Origin: Rubrivivax sp. A210
GTDB lineage: Bacteria > Pseudomonadota > Gammaproteobacteria > Burkholderiales > Burkholderiaceae_C
Assembly: GCF_904426505.1 (NCBI RefSeq)
Contig: NZ_CAJGBN010000012.1
Span: 248,001 to 312,000, forward strand
Length of the DNA stretch: 64,000 nt
Direction: 5' to 3'
Under the pieces are notes generated by a model. The model was not told the origin of the DNA and did not search any database. It was given only the letters and a program-made list of their open reading frames with translations. Within the stretch, counting starts at the first letter, position 1, and each line of letters begins with the position of its first letter. Positions 8,543-19,916 of this stretch are shown here, piece by piece. The translations under genes were made by a program, and so were the position numbers.

Positions 8543-9982
8543 ATGGGTTCGAAATTCAAAGTCGCCGGCATCCTGGCCGTCGGGGCCATCGCAGGTGCGC
8601 TCACGACGATGCAGTTGCAGGCGGTGGCGCGCAATGCGATGTCGCCGCTGCCGCTGGAAGAAGTGCAGCAGCTGGCGGCAGTTTTCGACCGCGTCAAGGC
8701 CGAGTATGTCGAGCCGGTCGACGAGAAGAAACTCATCAACGACGCCATCGCCGGCATGGTGGCCGGGCTCGACCCGCATTCGCAGTATTTCGACAAGAAG
8801 AGCTACAAGGAATTCCGCGAGGAAACCGGAGGCCGCTTCATCGGCATCGGCATCGAGATGGGCATGGAAGACGGCCTCATCAAGGTGGTTTCGCCCATCG
8901 AAGGCTCGCCCGCCTTCCGCGCCGGCCTCAAGCCGGGCGACCTGATCACGCGCATCGACGACACGCCGGTCAAGGGCCTCACGGTCGACCAGGCCGTCAA
9001 GCGCATCCGCGGCGAGCCCAATACCAAGGTCAACTTCAACATTTTCCGCAAGGCCGAGAACCGCAGCTTCCCGCTCACCATCGTGCGCGAGGAAATCCGC
9101 ATGCAGAGCGTGCGCGCCGGCATGCCGGCGCCGGGCTATGGCTGGGTGCGCGTGAGCCAGTTCCGCGAGACCGCGGTGGAAGAGTTCGTCAAGAAGGTCG
9201 AAGACCTGTACAAGCAGGATCCCAACCTCAAGGGCCTGGTGCTCGATCTGCGCAACGATCCGGGCGGCGTGCTCGACGGCGCGGTGGCGCTGTCGGCGGC
9301 CTTCCTGCCGTCCGACGTGGTGGTGGTCACCACCAACGGCCAGCTGCCCGAGTCGCGCGCCACCTTCCGCGCCAGCCCCGAGTATTACGCCCGCCGTGCC
9401 GGCGCCGACCCGCTGCGGCGCCTGCCCGCGGCGCTGAAGACGGTGCCGCTGGTGGTGCTGGTCAACGAGGGCTCGGCCTCGGCCAGCGAAATCGTTGCCG
9501 GCGCGCTGCAAGACCACAAGCGCGCCACCGTGATGGGTGCCCAGACCTTCGGCAAGGGCTCGGTGCAGACGGTGCGCCCGCTGCCCTCGGACACCGCGCT
9601 CAAGATCACCACCGCGCGCTACTACACGCCCAGTGGCCGCAGCATTCAGGCCAAGGGCATCGTGCCCGACATCTGGCTCGACGAAACCGCCGAAGGCAAT
9701 GTGTTTGCGGCGCTGCGCATGCGCGAGGCCGACCTCGACAAGCACCTGCAAGGCGCCGACGAGAAGAAGGATGGCGAGCGCGAGAAGGCCCGCGAGGACG
9801 CGCGCAAGAAGCTCGAGGAGCAGGCCGCCAAGTCCAAGGAGCCGATCAAGCCCCTGCCCGAGTTCGGCACTGCCGAAGACTTCCCGCTGCAGCAGGCGCT
9901 GAACCAGCTGCGCGGACTGCCGGTCATCGCCAGCAAGACGGCCGCCGCCGAGCAACGCGCCGAGGCGCCGACCAAGAAGTAG
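8543..9982 (+). CDS. ctpA: S41 carboxy-terminal processing protease
   Basis: 479 aa from ATG 8543 (AAAGG 10 bases upstream; related proteins start MGSK). The GTG at 8513 would add 10 residues. Order: N-terminal hydrophobic anchor (about 6-24), PDZ domain (about 85-170), S41 protease core. The catalytic pair is Ser313 in EGSASASE and Lys338 in GKGSVQT, 25 residues apart as in E. coli Prc. A Lys/Glu-rich C-terminal tail follows. It cleaves C-terminal tails of periplasmic proteins. The gene stands alone, with its own terminator just downstream. Confidence 0.95.
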   Translation: MGSKFKVAGILAVGAIAGALTTMQLQAVARNAMSPLPLEEVQQLAAVFDRVKAEYVEPVDEKKLINDAIAGMVAGLDPHSQYFDKKSYKEFREETGGRFIGIGIEMGMEDGLIKVVSPIEGSPAFRAGLKPGDLITRIDDTPVKGLTVDQAVKRIRGEPNTKVNFNIFRKAENRSFPLTIVREEIRMQSVRAGMPAPGYGWVRVSQFRETAVEEFVKKVEDLYKQDPNLKGLVLDLRNDPGGVLDGAVALSAAFLPSDVVVVTTNGQLPESRATFRASPEYYARRAGADPLRRLPAALKTVPLVVLVNEGSASASEIVAGALQDHKRATVMGAQTFGKGSVQTVRPLPSDTALKITTARYYTPSGRSIQAKGIVPDIWLDETAEGNVFAALRMREADLDKHLQGADEKKDGEREKAREDARKKLEEQAAKSKEPIKPLPEFGTAEDFPLQQALNQLRGLPVIASKTAAAEQRAEAPTKK

Positions 9983-10007
9983 GCGCGCCGCCGCCCCTCG
10001 CACCCAA

Positions 10008-10030
10008 GCCCGCCTCCGGCGGGCTTTTTT
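10008..10030 (+). terminator. Intrinsic terminator after ctpA
   Basis: Perfect 7-bp stem GCCCGCC / GGCGGGC with a TCC loop, followed directly by six T, 25 bases after the ctpA stop codon. Confidence 0.92.
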
Positions 10031-10078
10031 CGTCCCACACCGGCAGGCCGCGCCGCGCCTGCGCATAAAGTCGCCGCG

Positions 10079-10984
10079 ATGGAAGACAAGAACCCCCACC
10101 TCACCGCCCGCAATTTTCCCAGCGCCGAAGAAGAGGCTGCGGCGCTGGCCGCCACGCAGCGCTATGCCGGGCCCGAGAGCGCCTACCGCCTGGCCTTCGA
10201 CGACCCCGCCTTCCTGTTGCGCGAGCAGTTGCGCCCCGTGCGCATGCAGCTTGAACTGCTCAAGCCCGAGCTGGTGCAGCAGGAGCACGGCATCGAGTCG
10301 ACCCTCGTGATCTTCGGCAGCGCCCGCATCAAGCCGCCGGAGCAGGCAGTGGCGGCGCTCGAAGAGGCCCGCGCCGGCGGCGACGCCCAGGCCATCCGCC
10401 GCGCCGAGACAGCGGTGGCGATGAGCCACTACTACGACGAGGCGCGCCGCTTCGCTGCCCTGGCCACCGCGCGCTCGCGGGCGCACGCCACGCCCGTCTT
10501 CGTCGTCACCGGCGGCGGCCCCGGCATCATGGAGGCCGGCAACCGCGGCGCCTTTGATGTCGGCGGCAAGAGCATCGGCCTGAACATCGTGCTGCCGCAT
10601 GAACAGGCGCCCAATGCCTACATCACGCCGCAGCTGTGCTTCCAGTTCCACTATTTCGCGCTCCGCAAAATGCACTTCCTGATGCGCAGCATCGCGCTGG
10701 CCTGCTTTCCGGGCGGCTTCGGCACGCTGGACGAGCTGTTCGAGTCGATCACGCTGATGCAGACCGGCAAGAGCCGGCGCCGCCCTGTGCTGCTCTTCGG
10801 CCGCGCCTTCTGGGAGCGCCTGATCGACTTCGACTTCCTGGTCGAGACCGGCATGATTGGCGCCGCCGACCTGCACCTGTTCCGATTTGTCGAGACGGCC
10901 GAGGAAGCCTGGGAAATCCTCGCCGCCCATTACGGCTTCGACCAGGCCGCCACCGGCACGGGTGAGTTCGCCGAGGATGCATGA
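10079..10984 (+). CDS. LOG family protein (TIGR00730-like nucleotide phosphoribohydrolase)
   Basis: 301 aa. Rossmann-like LOG domain with VVTGGGPGIMEAGNRGA (about residue 143) and the signature PGGFGTLDELFE (about 211), where the conserved Glu is catalytic in known members that split nucleoside 5'-monophosphates to base and ribose 5-phosphate. A 70-residue N-terminal extension precedes the core, longer than the small cytokinin-type LOG proteins. Cytoplasmic. The gene overlaps or abuts the arginase start, so the two are probably co-transcribed. The exact substrate is not determined by sequence. Confidence 0.88.
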   Translation: MEDKNPHLTARNFPSAEEEAAALAATQRYAGPESAYRLAFDDPAFLLREQLRPVRMQLELLKPELVQQEHGIESTLVIFGSARIKPPEQAVAALEEARAGGDAQAIRRAETAVAMSHYYDEARRFAALATARSRAHATPVFVVTGGGPGIMEAGNRGAFDVGGKSIGLNIVLPHEQAPNAYITPQLCFQFHYFALRKMHFLMRSIALACFPGGFGTLDELFESITLMQTGKSRRRPVLLFGRAFWERLIDFDFLVETGMIGAADLHLFRFVETAEEAWEILAAHYGFDQAATGTGEFAEDA

Positions 10985-10985
10985 C

Positions 10986-11900
10986 ATGAAGCCGCGCATC
11001 AGCCTGATCGGCGCGCCCACCGACATCGGCGCCGGCACGCGCGGCGCCAGCATGGGGCCCGAGGCGCTGCGCGTGGCCGGCATCGCCGCCACGCTCGAAT
11101 CCCACGGCCTCGAGGTGGCGGACCGCGGCAACCTCGCCGGCCCCGCCAACCCCTGGCTGCCGCCGCTGGACGGCTACCGCCACCTGGCCGAGGTGACGGC
11201 CTGGAACCGCGCCGTGCATGAGGCCGTACACGCAGAGCTGGCGCTGGGCCGCCTGCCCATCCTGCTGGGTGGCGACCACTGCCTGGGCATAGGCAGCATC
11301 AGCGCGGTGGCACGCCACTGCCGCGACACCGGACGCAAGCTGCGCGTGCTGTGGCTGGACGCCCACGCCGATTTCAACACCAGCGTGCTCACGCCCAGCG
11401 GCAACATCCACGGCATGCCGGTGGCCTGCCTGTGCGGCCACGGCCCGCGCGAGCTGGTCGAGATCGGCGGCACGGTGCCTGCGCTCAACCCCAAGGCGGT
11501 GCGCCAGATCGGCATCCGCAGCGTCGACGCCGGCGAGAAGCGCTTCGTGCATGAGGTGGGCCTCGAAGTCTTCGACATGCGCTACATCGACGAGATGGGC
11601 ATGCGCCACACGATGGAGCTGGCGCTGGCGACGCTGGACGACAAGACCCATCTGCATGTGAGCTTCGACGTCGACTTCCTCGACCCCGAGATCGCCCCCG
11701 GCGTCGGCACCACCGTGCCCGGAGGCCCCACCTACCGCGAGGCCCAGCTCTGCATGGAGATGATTGCCGACAGCGGCCGCCTGGCCAGCCTGGACGTGAT
11801 GGAGCTGAACCCGGCGCTGGATCTGCGCAACAAGACCGCGCTGCTGGCGGTCGACCTGATCGAAAGCCTGTTCGGCAAGAGCACGCTGATGCGCGCCTAG
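10986..11900 (+). CDS. rocF: Arginase
   Basis: 304 aa, the usual arginase length. It hydrolyses L-arginine to ornithine and urea with a binuclear Mn centre. Metal-ligand motifs are all present: GGDHCLGIGS, DAHADFNT and SFDVDFLDP, plus the C-terminal ELNPALD. ATG 10986 is chosen because CGAGG sits 9 bases upstream, while ATG 10977 would place it against the start codon. The gene begins one base after the LOG gene stop. Agmatinase is less likely because the N-terminus begins with SLIGAPTDIGAG, as in arginases. Confidence 0.93.
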   Translation: MKPRISLIGAPTDIGAGTRGASMGPEALRVAGIAATLESHGLEVADRGNLAGPANPWLPPLDGYRHLAEVTAWNRAVHEAVHAELALGRLPILLGGDHCLGIGSISAVARHCRDTGRKLRVLWLDAHADFNTSVLTPSGNIHGMPVACLCGHGPRELVEIGGTVPALNPKAVRQIGIRSVDAGEKRFVHEVGLEVFDMRYIDEMGMRHTMELALATLDDKTHLHVSFDVDFLDPEIAPGVGTTVPGGPTYREAQLCMEMIADSGRLASLDVMELNPALDLRNKTALLAVDLIESLFGKSTLMRA

Positions 11901-11940
11901 GCGGCGCCGGCCCGCACCAAGCCGCCGCCCACATCGCACC

Positions 11941-13365
11941 ATGCCCATGACCGCGCCTGCCCGCCTGCGCCCGGCCCTGCATCGCACCGCGCAGGGCTTG
12001 CTGATGCTTGCCATGGCCGTGGCTTGGGCCCTGGCCCGGGCCGCCGCGCCGCAGGCGCCCGCGCGCACGACGGAGCCCAGCGCCGCCGAGGCCGCCGCCA
12101 GCGCGCCCGCCGGCGGCGCCCCCACCGGAACCGGCCAGCGCATCTACGAGCGCACGCGGCCACAGCTGCTGCAGGTGCGCACGCTGCTGCGCACCCAGGA
12201 CAGCCAGTCCTCGGTGGGCTCGGGCTTTCTGGTCGACGAGGCCGGCCACCTGCTCACCAACTACCACGTCGTCAGCCAGTACGCGCTGCAGCCGGGCCGC
12301 CACCGCCTGGTCTATGCCACGGTCGATGGCAAGCAAGGCGCGCTGCAGCTGCTGGCCTTCGACGTCGTGCATGACCTTGCGCTGCTGCGCGCGGCCGATC
12401 CGGCGCCGCTGGCCGGGCGCGGCGCCGTGGCACTGCGGCCCGCGGACGAGCCGCTGCCGCGCGGCGCGCGCATCTATGCGCTGGGCAACCCGCTCGATGT
12501 CGGCTTCGCGGTGGCCGAGGGCAGCTACAACGGCCCGGTCGAGCGCAGCTTCCTGCCCACGCTGTTCTTTGGCGGATCGCTCAGCGCCGGCATGAGCGGC
12601 GGCCCGGCGCTGGACGAGCAGGGCCGCCTCGTCGGCGTCAACGTGGCGGCGCGGCGCGACGGCGAGCAGGTGAGCTTTCTGGTGCCGGTCGATCCGGTGC
12701 GCTCGCTGATCGCCCGCGGGCGCGGCGCCACACCCATCGCAGCGCCGGCCTGGCCCGAGATCACGCGCCAGCTGCTCGCCCACGAGGCCGAGCTGACGCG
12801 GCGCTTCACTGGCGAGCCCTGGCGCGGCGCCGGCCACGCCCGCTACGCCATCCCGGTGCCGCAGGAGACCACCATGCGCTGCTGGGGCCGCGGGTCGCCC
12901 CAGGCGGCGCGCGGCCTGCAGTTCGAGCGCTCCGACTGCGAGATGGACAGCCGCATCTTCGTCAGCGGCGCCCTGCTCACCGGCTACCTGACCGTGCGCC
13001 ACGAGGCCTACGACGGCTCGCGCATTGGCATGCTGCGCTTTGCCGAGCGCTACAGCGCCAGCTTCCGCAATGAGTTCATCGGCAACGACGACCGCCTGCG
13101 TACCGCGCCGCGCTGCAGCGAACGCAGCATCGCCGCCCAGCCCGGCGCACTGCCGCTGCGCGCCGTGGTCTGCCTGCGCGCCTACAAGAAGCTCGAAGGC
13201 CTGCACGACCTCACCGTGCTGGTGGCCACGCTGGACGCCCCCACCACCGGCGTGCAAGGCCGCTTCGACGCCCTGGGCGTGAGCCTGGCGAGCGCCGAGC
13301 ACCTGACCCGCCACTACCTCGACGGCTACGCATGGACAGCAGCGGCCAAGAACGCCTCGCGCTGA
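11941..13365 (+). CDS. Secreted trypsin-like (S1C/HtrA-type) serine protease
   Basis: 474 aa with an N-terminal signal peptide ending near residue 36, then an Ala/Pro-rich linker. The protease core carries the full triad: His in LTNYHVV (about 103), Asp in VHDLALL (about 144), Ser in GMSGGPALD (about 219). No PDZ domain is seen. The C-terminal 200 residues are a separate region with several Cys, so it is not a classical DegP. Its end overlaps the FHA gene by 34 bases, suggesting joint expression. Periplasmic location inferred. Confidence 0.85.
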   Translation: MPMTAPARLRPALHRTAQGLLMLAMAVAWALARAAAPQAPARTTEPSAAEAAASAPAGGAPTGTGQRIYERTRPQLLQVRTLLRTQDSQSSVGSGFLVDEAGHLLTNYHVVSQYALQPGRHRLVYATVDGKQGALQLLAFDVVHDLALLRAADPAPLAGRGAVALRPADEPLPRGARIYALGNPLDVGFAVAEGSYNGPVERSFLPTLFFGGSLSAGMSGGPALDEQGRLVGVNVAARRDGEQVSFLVPVDPVRSLIARGRGATPIAAPAWPEITRQLLAHEAELTRRFTGEPWRGAGHARYAIPVPQETTMRCWGRGSPQAARGLQFERSDCEMDSRIFVSGALLTGYLTVRHEAYDGSRIGMLRFAERYSASFRNEFIGNDDRLRTAPRCSERSIAAQPGALPLRAVVCLRAYKKLEGLHDLTVLVATLDAPTTGVQGRFDALGVSLASAEHLTRHYLDGYAWTAAAKNASR

Positions 13366-14360
13366 TCGAGGTGCTGGACCGCGACGGGCGCTGCCTGCGC
13401 GCCTTCGACGTCTGGCACTGGCCCTGCACGGTAGGCCGCGCGCTGACCAACGATCTTGTGCTCGACGATGCCTTCGTCGCGCCCCACCACGCCAGCCTGG
13501 AAGCGGGCTCGGCTGAGCACGGTGGCGGCGCACGCCTGCGCGTCGGCGACAGCGTCAACGGCATCACCTGGCAGCACCGCCGCCTGCAGCGGGGCGAGAC
13601 GGCCGAACTGCCCGCCGATGGCGCCCTGCTGCAGATCGGCGCGACGCGGCTGCGCCTGCGCCTGCGCGGCGAGACCCCGGCCGCCGAGCGTCCGCTGCCG
13701 GCCCTGCTGCCCGGCTCCGACCGGCGTCTCGGCGCGGTCGCCCTGGCAACACTGGCGCTGGCGGCGGCCAGCCACTGGCTGGTGCTGGACCCCGGCGCCG
13801 ATGCCACTGCCTGGCTGCCGCTGGCCGTGGGCCTGCCGTTGGCGCTGGCCGGCTGGTGCGGCCTGTGGGCGCTGCTGTCCAAGCTGTTCCAGCACCGCTT
13901 CGATTTCCTCGGCCACCTGCGCATCGCCCTGCCCTGGCTGCTGGCGCTGGAAGCAGTGGAGGCCGTGCTGCCGCCGCTGGCCGCGAGCCTGGGCTGGCCG
14001 CTGTTGTGGCGGCTGGTGCCGCCCGGCCAGGCCTTGCTGCTGGTGCTGATGATCCGCGCCCATCTCGAGCATCTGCTGCCGCAGCACCGCCGCGCGGTGG
14101 GCCTGGCAGTGGCCGCGGCGGCGCTGGCCGGCGGCGGCGTCTCGCTGGCCCTCACCCAGCGCGTCAGCGACAGCTTCAGCCGCGCGCCCTACATGAGCAC
14201 GCTGCCGCTGCCGGCGCTCAACCTGGCCGGACCTGCGGCCCCGAGTGCCTTGGTGCAGGACATGGCACCGATGGCGGCACGCCTGGCCGAGCGTGTGCGG
14301 CTGGCGCGGGAGCGCGACGCGGCCGATGGCGGCGAGGATGGGGCCGAGGGCAGCGAATGA
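13332..14360 (+). CDS. FHA-domain membrane protein
   Basis: 342 aa. The N-terminal 105 residues read as a forkhead-associated fold (CTVGRALTNDLVLDDAFVAPHH resembles the GRxxxNDxxLxdxxVSxxHa pattern, given here in pieces: VGR, NDLVL, HH). Then come four to five hydrophobic segments between about 133 and 275 and a polar tail. FHA domains bind phosphothreonine, and here the domain would face the cytoplasm. The gene starts inside the 3' end of the protease gene, so the two likely work together, perhaps membrane signalling tied to a periplasmic protease. That link is inference. Confidence 0.78.
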   Translation: MDSSGQERLALIEVLDRDGRCLRAFDVWHWPCTVGRALTNDLVLDDAFVAPHHASLEAGSAEHGGGARLRVGDSVNGITWQHRRLQRGETAELPADGALLQIGATRLRLRLRGETPAAERPLPALLPGSDRRLGAVALATLALAAASHWLVLDPGADATAWLPLAVGLPLALAGWCGLWALLSKLFQHRFDFLGHLRIALPWLLALEAVEAVLPPLAASLGWPLLWRLVPPGQALLLVLMIRAHLEHLLPQHRRAVGLAVAAAALAGGGVSLALTQRVSDSFSRAPYMSTLPLPALNLAGPAAPSALVQDMAPMAARLAERVRLARERDAADGGEDGAEGSE

Positions 14361-14381
14361 GGGCTTGAAAGGCCGTTCGTC

Positions 14382-14762
14382 TCAGCGGCGGCGGCGCTGC
14401 GGGCGATGATCCACGAGCGCGGCCATCGCCATCTCGACCCGGGGTGCCGAGACCACGACGCTGCAATTGGGCGTGCGGTAGCACAGCGTGGCGTTGGCCA
14501 GCTGGCGGACCATGTCCATGTCGGTGGCCGGGGCCCAGAAGTCCACCGTCCAGACCCGCGCGGTGTCGAGCGGGAACTGCGTGCCGCGCACCACCAGCTT
14601 CTGCACCGGCGCGGCATCGTCGACCACGTCGATCTCGTTGTCGGCCACGCAGACCAGCTGGGTCAGCTCTTCCGAGAGCCCGCACATCCAGTGCGACGAA
14701 GCCAGGGCGGCGACGGGCTGCACGAGCAGGGCGGCGGCGAGAAGAAGTGTGCGGGCATCCAT
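14382..14762 (-). CDS. Small exported hypothetical protein
   Basis: 126 aa with a clear signal peptide (cleavage near ALASS, residue 21). The mature part has four Cys (in WMCGL, LVCVAD, TLCYRT, PNCSVV), consistent with two disulfides in the periplasm. The extreme C-terminus is basic (QRRRR). No family recognised. It converges on the FHA gene and lies 75 bases upstream of nothing on its strand, so it is probably monocistronic. Confidence 0.65.
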   Translation of the reverse strand: MDARTLLLAAALLVQPVAALASSHWMCGLSEELTQLVCVADNEIDVVDDAAPVQKLVVRGTQFPLDTARVWTVDFWAPATDMDMVRQLANATLCYRTPNCSVVVSAPRVEMAMAALVDHRPQRRRR

Positions 14763-14837
14763 GTCCCCTGTATCGGGGTGGACGGGGCCGCTGTAAGGAG
14801 GTCGAAAGGCCCTCCCGTGATGTCGTACACAGCCCCC

Positions 14838-15836
14838 TCAGATCGGGGGGTTCAAGCGTGCTTCCAGGGCCGTGGTCACGCTCTGCCGACCCGCTTGATC
14901 GACAACAAATACCGCATCGACACCCATCTCGCGGGCCAGTGTGCGCCAGATCAAAGGGCCGGCCACCAGCAGCGCGGTGGCGGCGGCGTCGGCCAGTGCG
15001 GCCGAGGGGTGGACCACGGTCACGCTCACCAGCGCGGGCGCGGGCCGGCCCAGCCGGGGGTCGAGGATGTGGGTGCAGCGTTCGCCGTCGAGCAGGCGCC
15101 AGCGCTCATAGCTGCCCGAGGTGACGACGGCCTCGCGGCCGCGCGTGTCCAGCGTGGCCACCAGGCCGGGCCCGTGGGGGTCGCGCACGCCCACGCGCCA
15201 GGGGCGGCCAGCCGTGCCGCCCATCGCAGCCAGATTGCCGCCCAGGTTGAGCAGTGCATCTTGCATGCCGGCGCGCTGCAGGCGGTCCAGCGCCCAGTCG
15301 AGCGCCACGCCCTTGGCGTAGCCGCCGAAATCGAGCTGCAGGCGCGGGTTGCGGCTGCGCACGGCCAGGCCTTGCCATTCGAGCTGCGCCAGGCTGGGCG
15401 GCGTCGCCAGCCAGGGGGCAATTTCGGCCGCGGCGGGCCGCTGGCCCGGCCGCATCACGTCATCGTGGAAACCCCATTGCCCGACCAGGCCGCCGATGCC
15501 GGCATTGAAATGGCCCAGCGACAGCCGCTCCATCGCCGCGGCACCCTCGATCAGCGTGCGCAGTGAGGGCGACACGCGCGTGGCGCGACCGGCGGCAAAG
15601 GCGGCGTTGACCGTGCTCACCTCGCCCGGCTTCCAGGCGTTCCAGCGCTGGTTCATGGCCGCCAGGCCACGCCAGACCTCGTCGGCCGCCGCCGCCGGAG
15701 CGGCCACGGGCAACAGCAGATCGGCCGGCGAGCCGAAGAGCGCGCGGCGCTCGTGGCGGGCCTGGGCCGGCGGCAGCAGCCACAGGCCGGCGGCCAGGGC
15801 CAGCCATTCGCGGCGTTGCAGGAGCAGGCGGCCCAC
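14838..15836 (-). CDS. apbE: FAD:protein FMN transferase, ApbE family
   Basis: 332 aa from GTG 15836 (start uncertain, since the frame is open upstream into the kinase gene). Signal-like N-terminus ending near PPAQA. Family marks: STVNAAF, DFGGYAKGVALDWAL, LLNLGGNLAAMGG, THILDPRLGRPAP and ADAAATAL. ApbE moves FMN from FAD onto a Thr or Ser of redox proteins outside the cytoplasm, needing Mg. It sits last in the operon with two propellers, a monohaem cytochrome and a hybrid kinase. I see no FMN-binding-domain target in the window, so its substrate is elsewhere. Confidence 0.9.
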   Translation of the reverse strand: MGRLLLQRREWLALAAGLWLLPPAQARHERRALFGSPADLLLPVAAPAAAADEVWRGLAAMNQRWNAWKPGEVSTVNAAFAAGRATRVSPSLRTLIEGAAAMERLSLGHFNAGIGGLVGQWGFHDDVMRPGQRPAAAEIAPWLATPPSLAQLEWQGLAVRSRNPRLQLDFGGYAKGVALDWALDRLQRAGMQDALLNLGGNLAAMGGTAGRPWRVGVRDPHGPGLVATLDTRGREAVVTSGSYERWRLLDGERCTHILDPRLGRPAPALVSVTVVHPSAALADAAATALLVAGPLIWRTLAREMGVDAVFVVDQAGRQSVTTALEARLNPPI

Positions 15837-15850
15837 GGTCGGCAGCGGAA

Positions 15851-18601
<2,751 letters not shown>

Positions 18602-18656
18602 CGGCTGGTCCACGGCCACCCGGTTCAGCCGTCCGGGAAGCGTTGCCGCGCTGCGG

Positions 18657-19868
18657 TCATGGCTTGATCTTGGCCACGCCGCCGAAACTGCCAATCCACA
18701 GCGTGCCGTCGCGCGCCGTCGCCATCGAGAACACGGTGTTGGCGAACAGGCCGTCGGTGGTGGTCATCACGCTGAAGCCACCACCTTCCTTGAAGCGCGC
18801 CAGGCCGTTGTTCGTGCCTATCCAGAGCACGCCCTTGGGGTCAATGTGGAGCATGAAGACGTGGTTGCCTGGCAGGCCCTCGGCCACCGTGTAATGGGTC
18901 CAGGCCTTGCCGTCGAAGCGCGACAACCCGCCGCCCCAGGTGCCGGCCCAGACCACGCCCTCGGCATCGACCACCATCGAGACGATGTAGTTGGGGTTGT
19001 AGGCAACGTTGACGTCCTGCAGCCCCATTTCCTGCTTCTGCTTGGCGTGGTGCTCCGAGACCTTGGAGGGGTCGTTGGTGAACGCGATGTCGTTCTTCAC
19101 CTTCTCGTAGGCCGCGCCCAGGCCCTTGGCGTGGTTCCAGGCCTGCCACTGGCCATCCTTGTAGCGCGACAAGCCGCCCTCGGTGGCCAGCCAGATCTCA
19201 CCGTTCTTGCCCTCGGCCAGGCCGTAGACCCAGTCGTTGGGCAGGCCGCCCTTGGTGCTTTCGACGGTGTGCAGATCCCACTTCGAGCGGTCGCCGAGGT
19301 CGCCGCCGCGGATGCGGTTGACGCCCGACCAGGTGGCGACCCAGACGTCGCCGTTCTTGGCCTTGACCACGTCGTAGACGAAGGCGTCGCCCAGGCCCTC
19401 GGGCACGTTGTAGGTTTCCCACTTCTCGGTCTTGGGGTCGAGCAGCGACAGGCCGCCACCGTAGGTGCCGACGGTGATCTTCTCGCCCAGGCGGCCGACG
19501 TAGAAGACACCGTTGGACAGCAGGCCGCTCTTGGCATCGAAGAGCTTGTACTCGTCGGTGCGGGTGTCGTAGCGCACCGCGCCGCCCGAGGTGCCGACCC
19601 AGACGGTGTCGCCGTCGACGTAGATGCGCTTGACGTTCTTGTTGCCGACGCGGAAGTGGGTGAACTTCTGCGAGGCGTCGGCGCCCACCTTGCCCGCGGT
19701 CTGCGGTTCGCCCTGGGGCGCGGCCGGCTGCGCGGCCTGGGCGACGACGGTGGCCGCGGCCGGCGGCGCACTGGCGGCGGCGCTGCTGCGCCCGAGCTGG
19801 TAGGTGCCGGCCAGTGCGGCGCCCAGGCCGATGACCGCCAGCCCGACGATGGGGAGCTTGAAGCCCAT
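18657..19868 (-). CDS. Membrane-anchored periplasmic propeller protein (Reg_prop-like)
   Basis: 403 aa. One N-terminal hydrophobic segment (about 5-24) that looks like an uncleaved anchor, then an Ala/Pro linker and a propeller from about residue 70. Blades repeat the pattern G-x-(hydrophobic)-W-(hydrophobic)-G-T-x-x-G-(hydrophobic)-x-R-(F/Y), for example VWVGTSGGAVRYD, EIWLATEGGLSRYK and VLWIGTNNGLARFK. This is the 'two component regulator propeller' repeat, normally fused to kinases of the HTCS type but here separate. It lies 55 bases upstream of the hybrid kinase and is paralogous to the next upstream gene. Confidence 0.85.
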   Translation of the reverse strand: MGFKLPIVGLAVIGLGAALAGTYQLGRSSAAASAPPAAATVVAQAAQPAAPQGEPQTAGKVGADASQKFTHFRVGNKNVKRIYVDGDTVWVGTSGGAVRYDTRTDEYKLFDAKSGLLSNGVFYVGRLGEKITVGTYGGGLSLLDPKTEKWETYNVPEGLGDAFVYDVVKAKNGDVWVATWSGVNRIRGGDLGDRSKWDLHTVESTKGGLPNDWVYGLAEGKNGEIWLATEGGLSRYKDGQWQAWNHAKGLGAAYEKVKNDIAFTNDPSKVSEHHAKQKQEMGLQDVNVAYNPNYIVSMVVDAEGVVWAGTWGGGLSRFDGKAWTHYTVAEGLPGNHVFMLHIDPKGVLWIGTNNGLARFKEGGGFSVMTTTDGLFANTVFSMATARDGTLWIGSFGGVAKIKP

Positions 19869-19916
19869 GAGAGAAATCTCCGGTGAAGGTGTCGCGGTTT
19901 CGCGAGAAGAGCAGGC

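Noticed and set aside
8510..11149. Minus-strand open frame of 879 codons opposite ctpA, LOG and arginase
   Set aside because: The opposite strand has three recognised enzymes with intact motifs; the antisense product has no family features.
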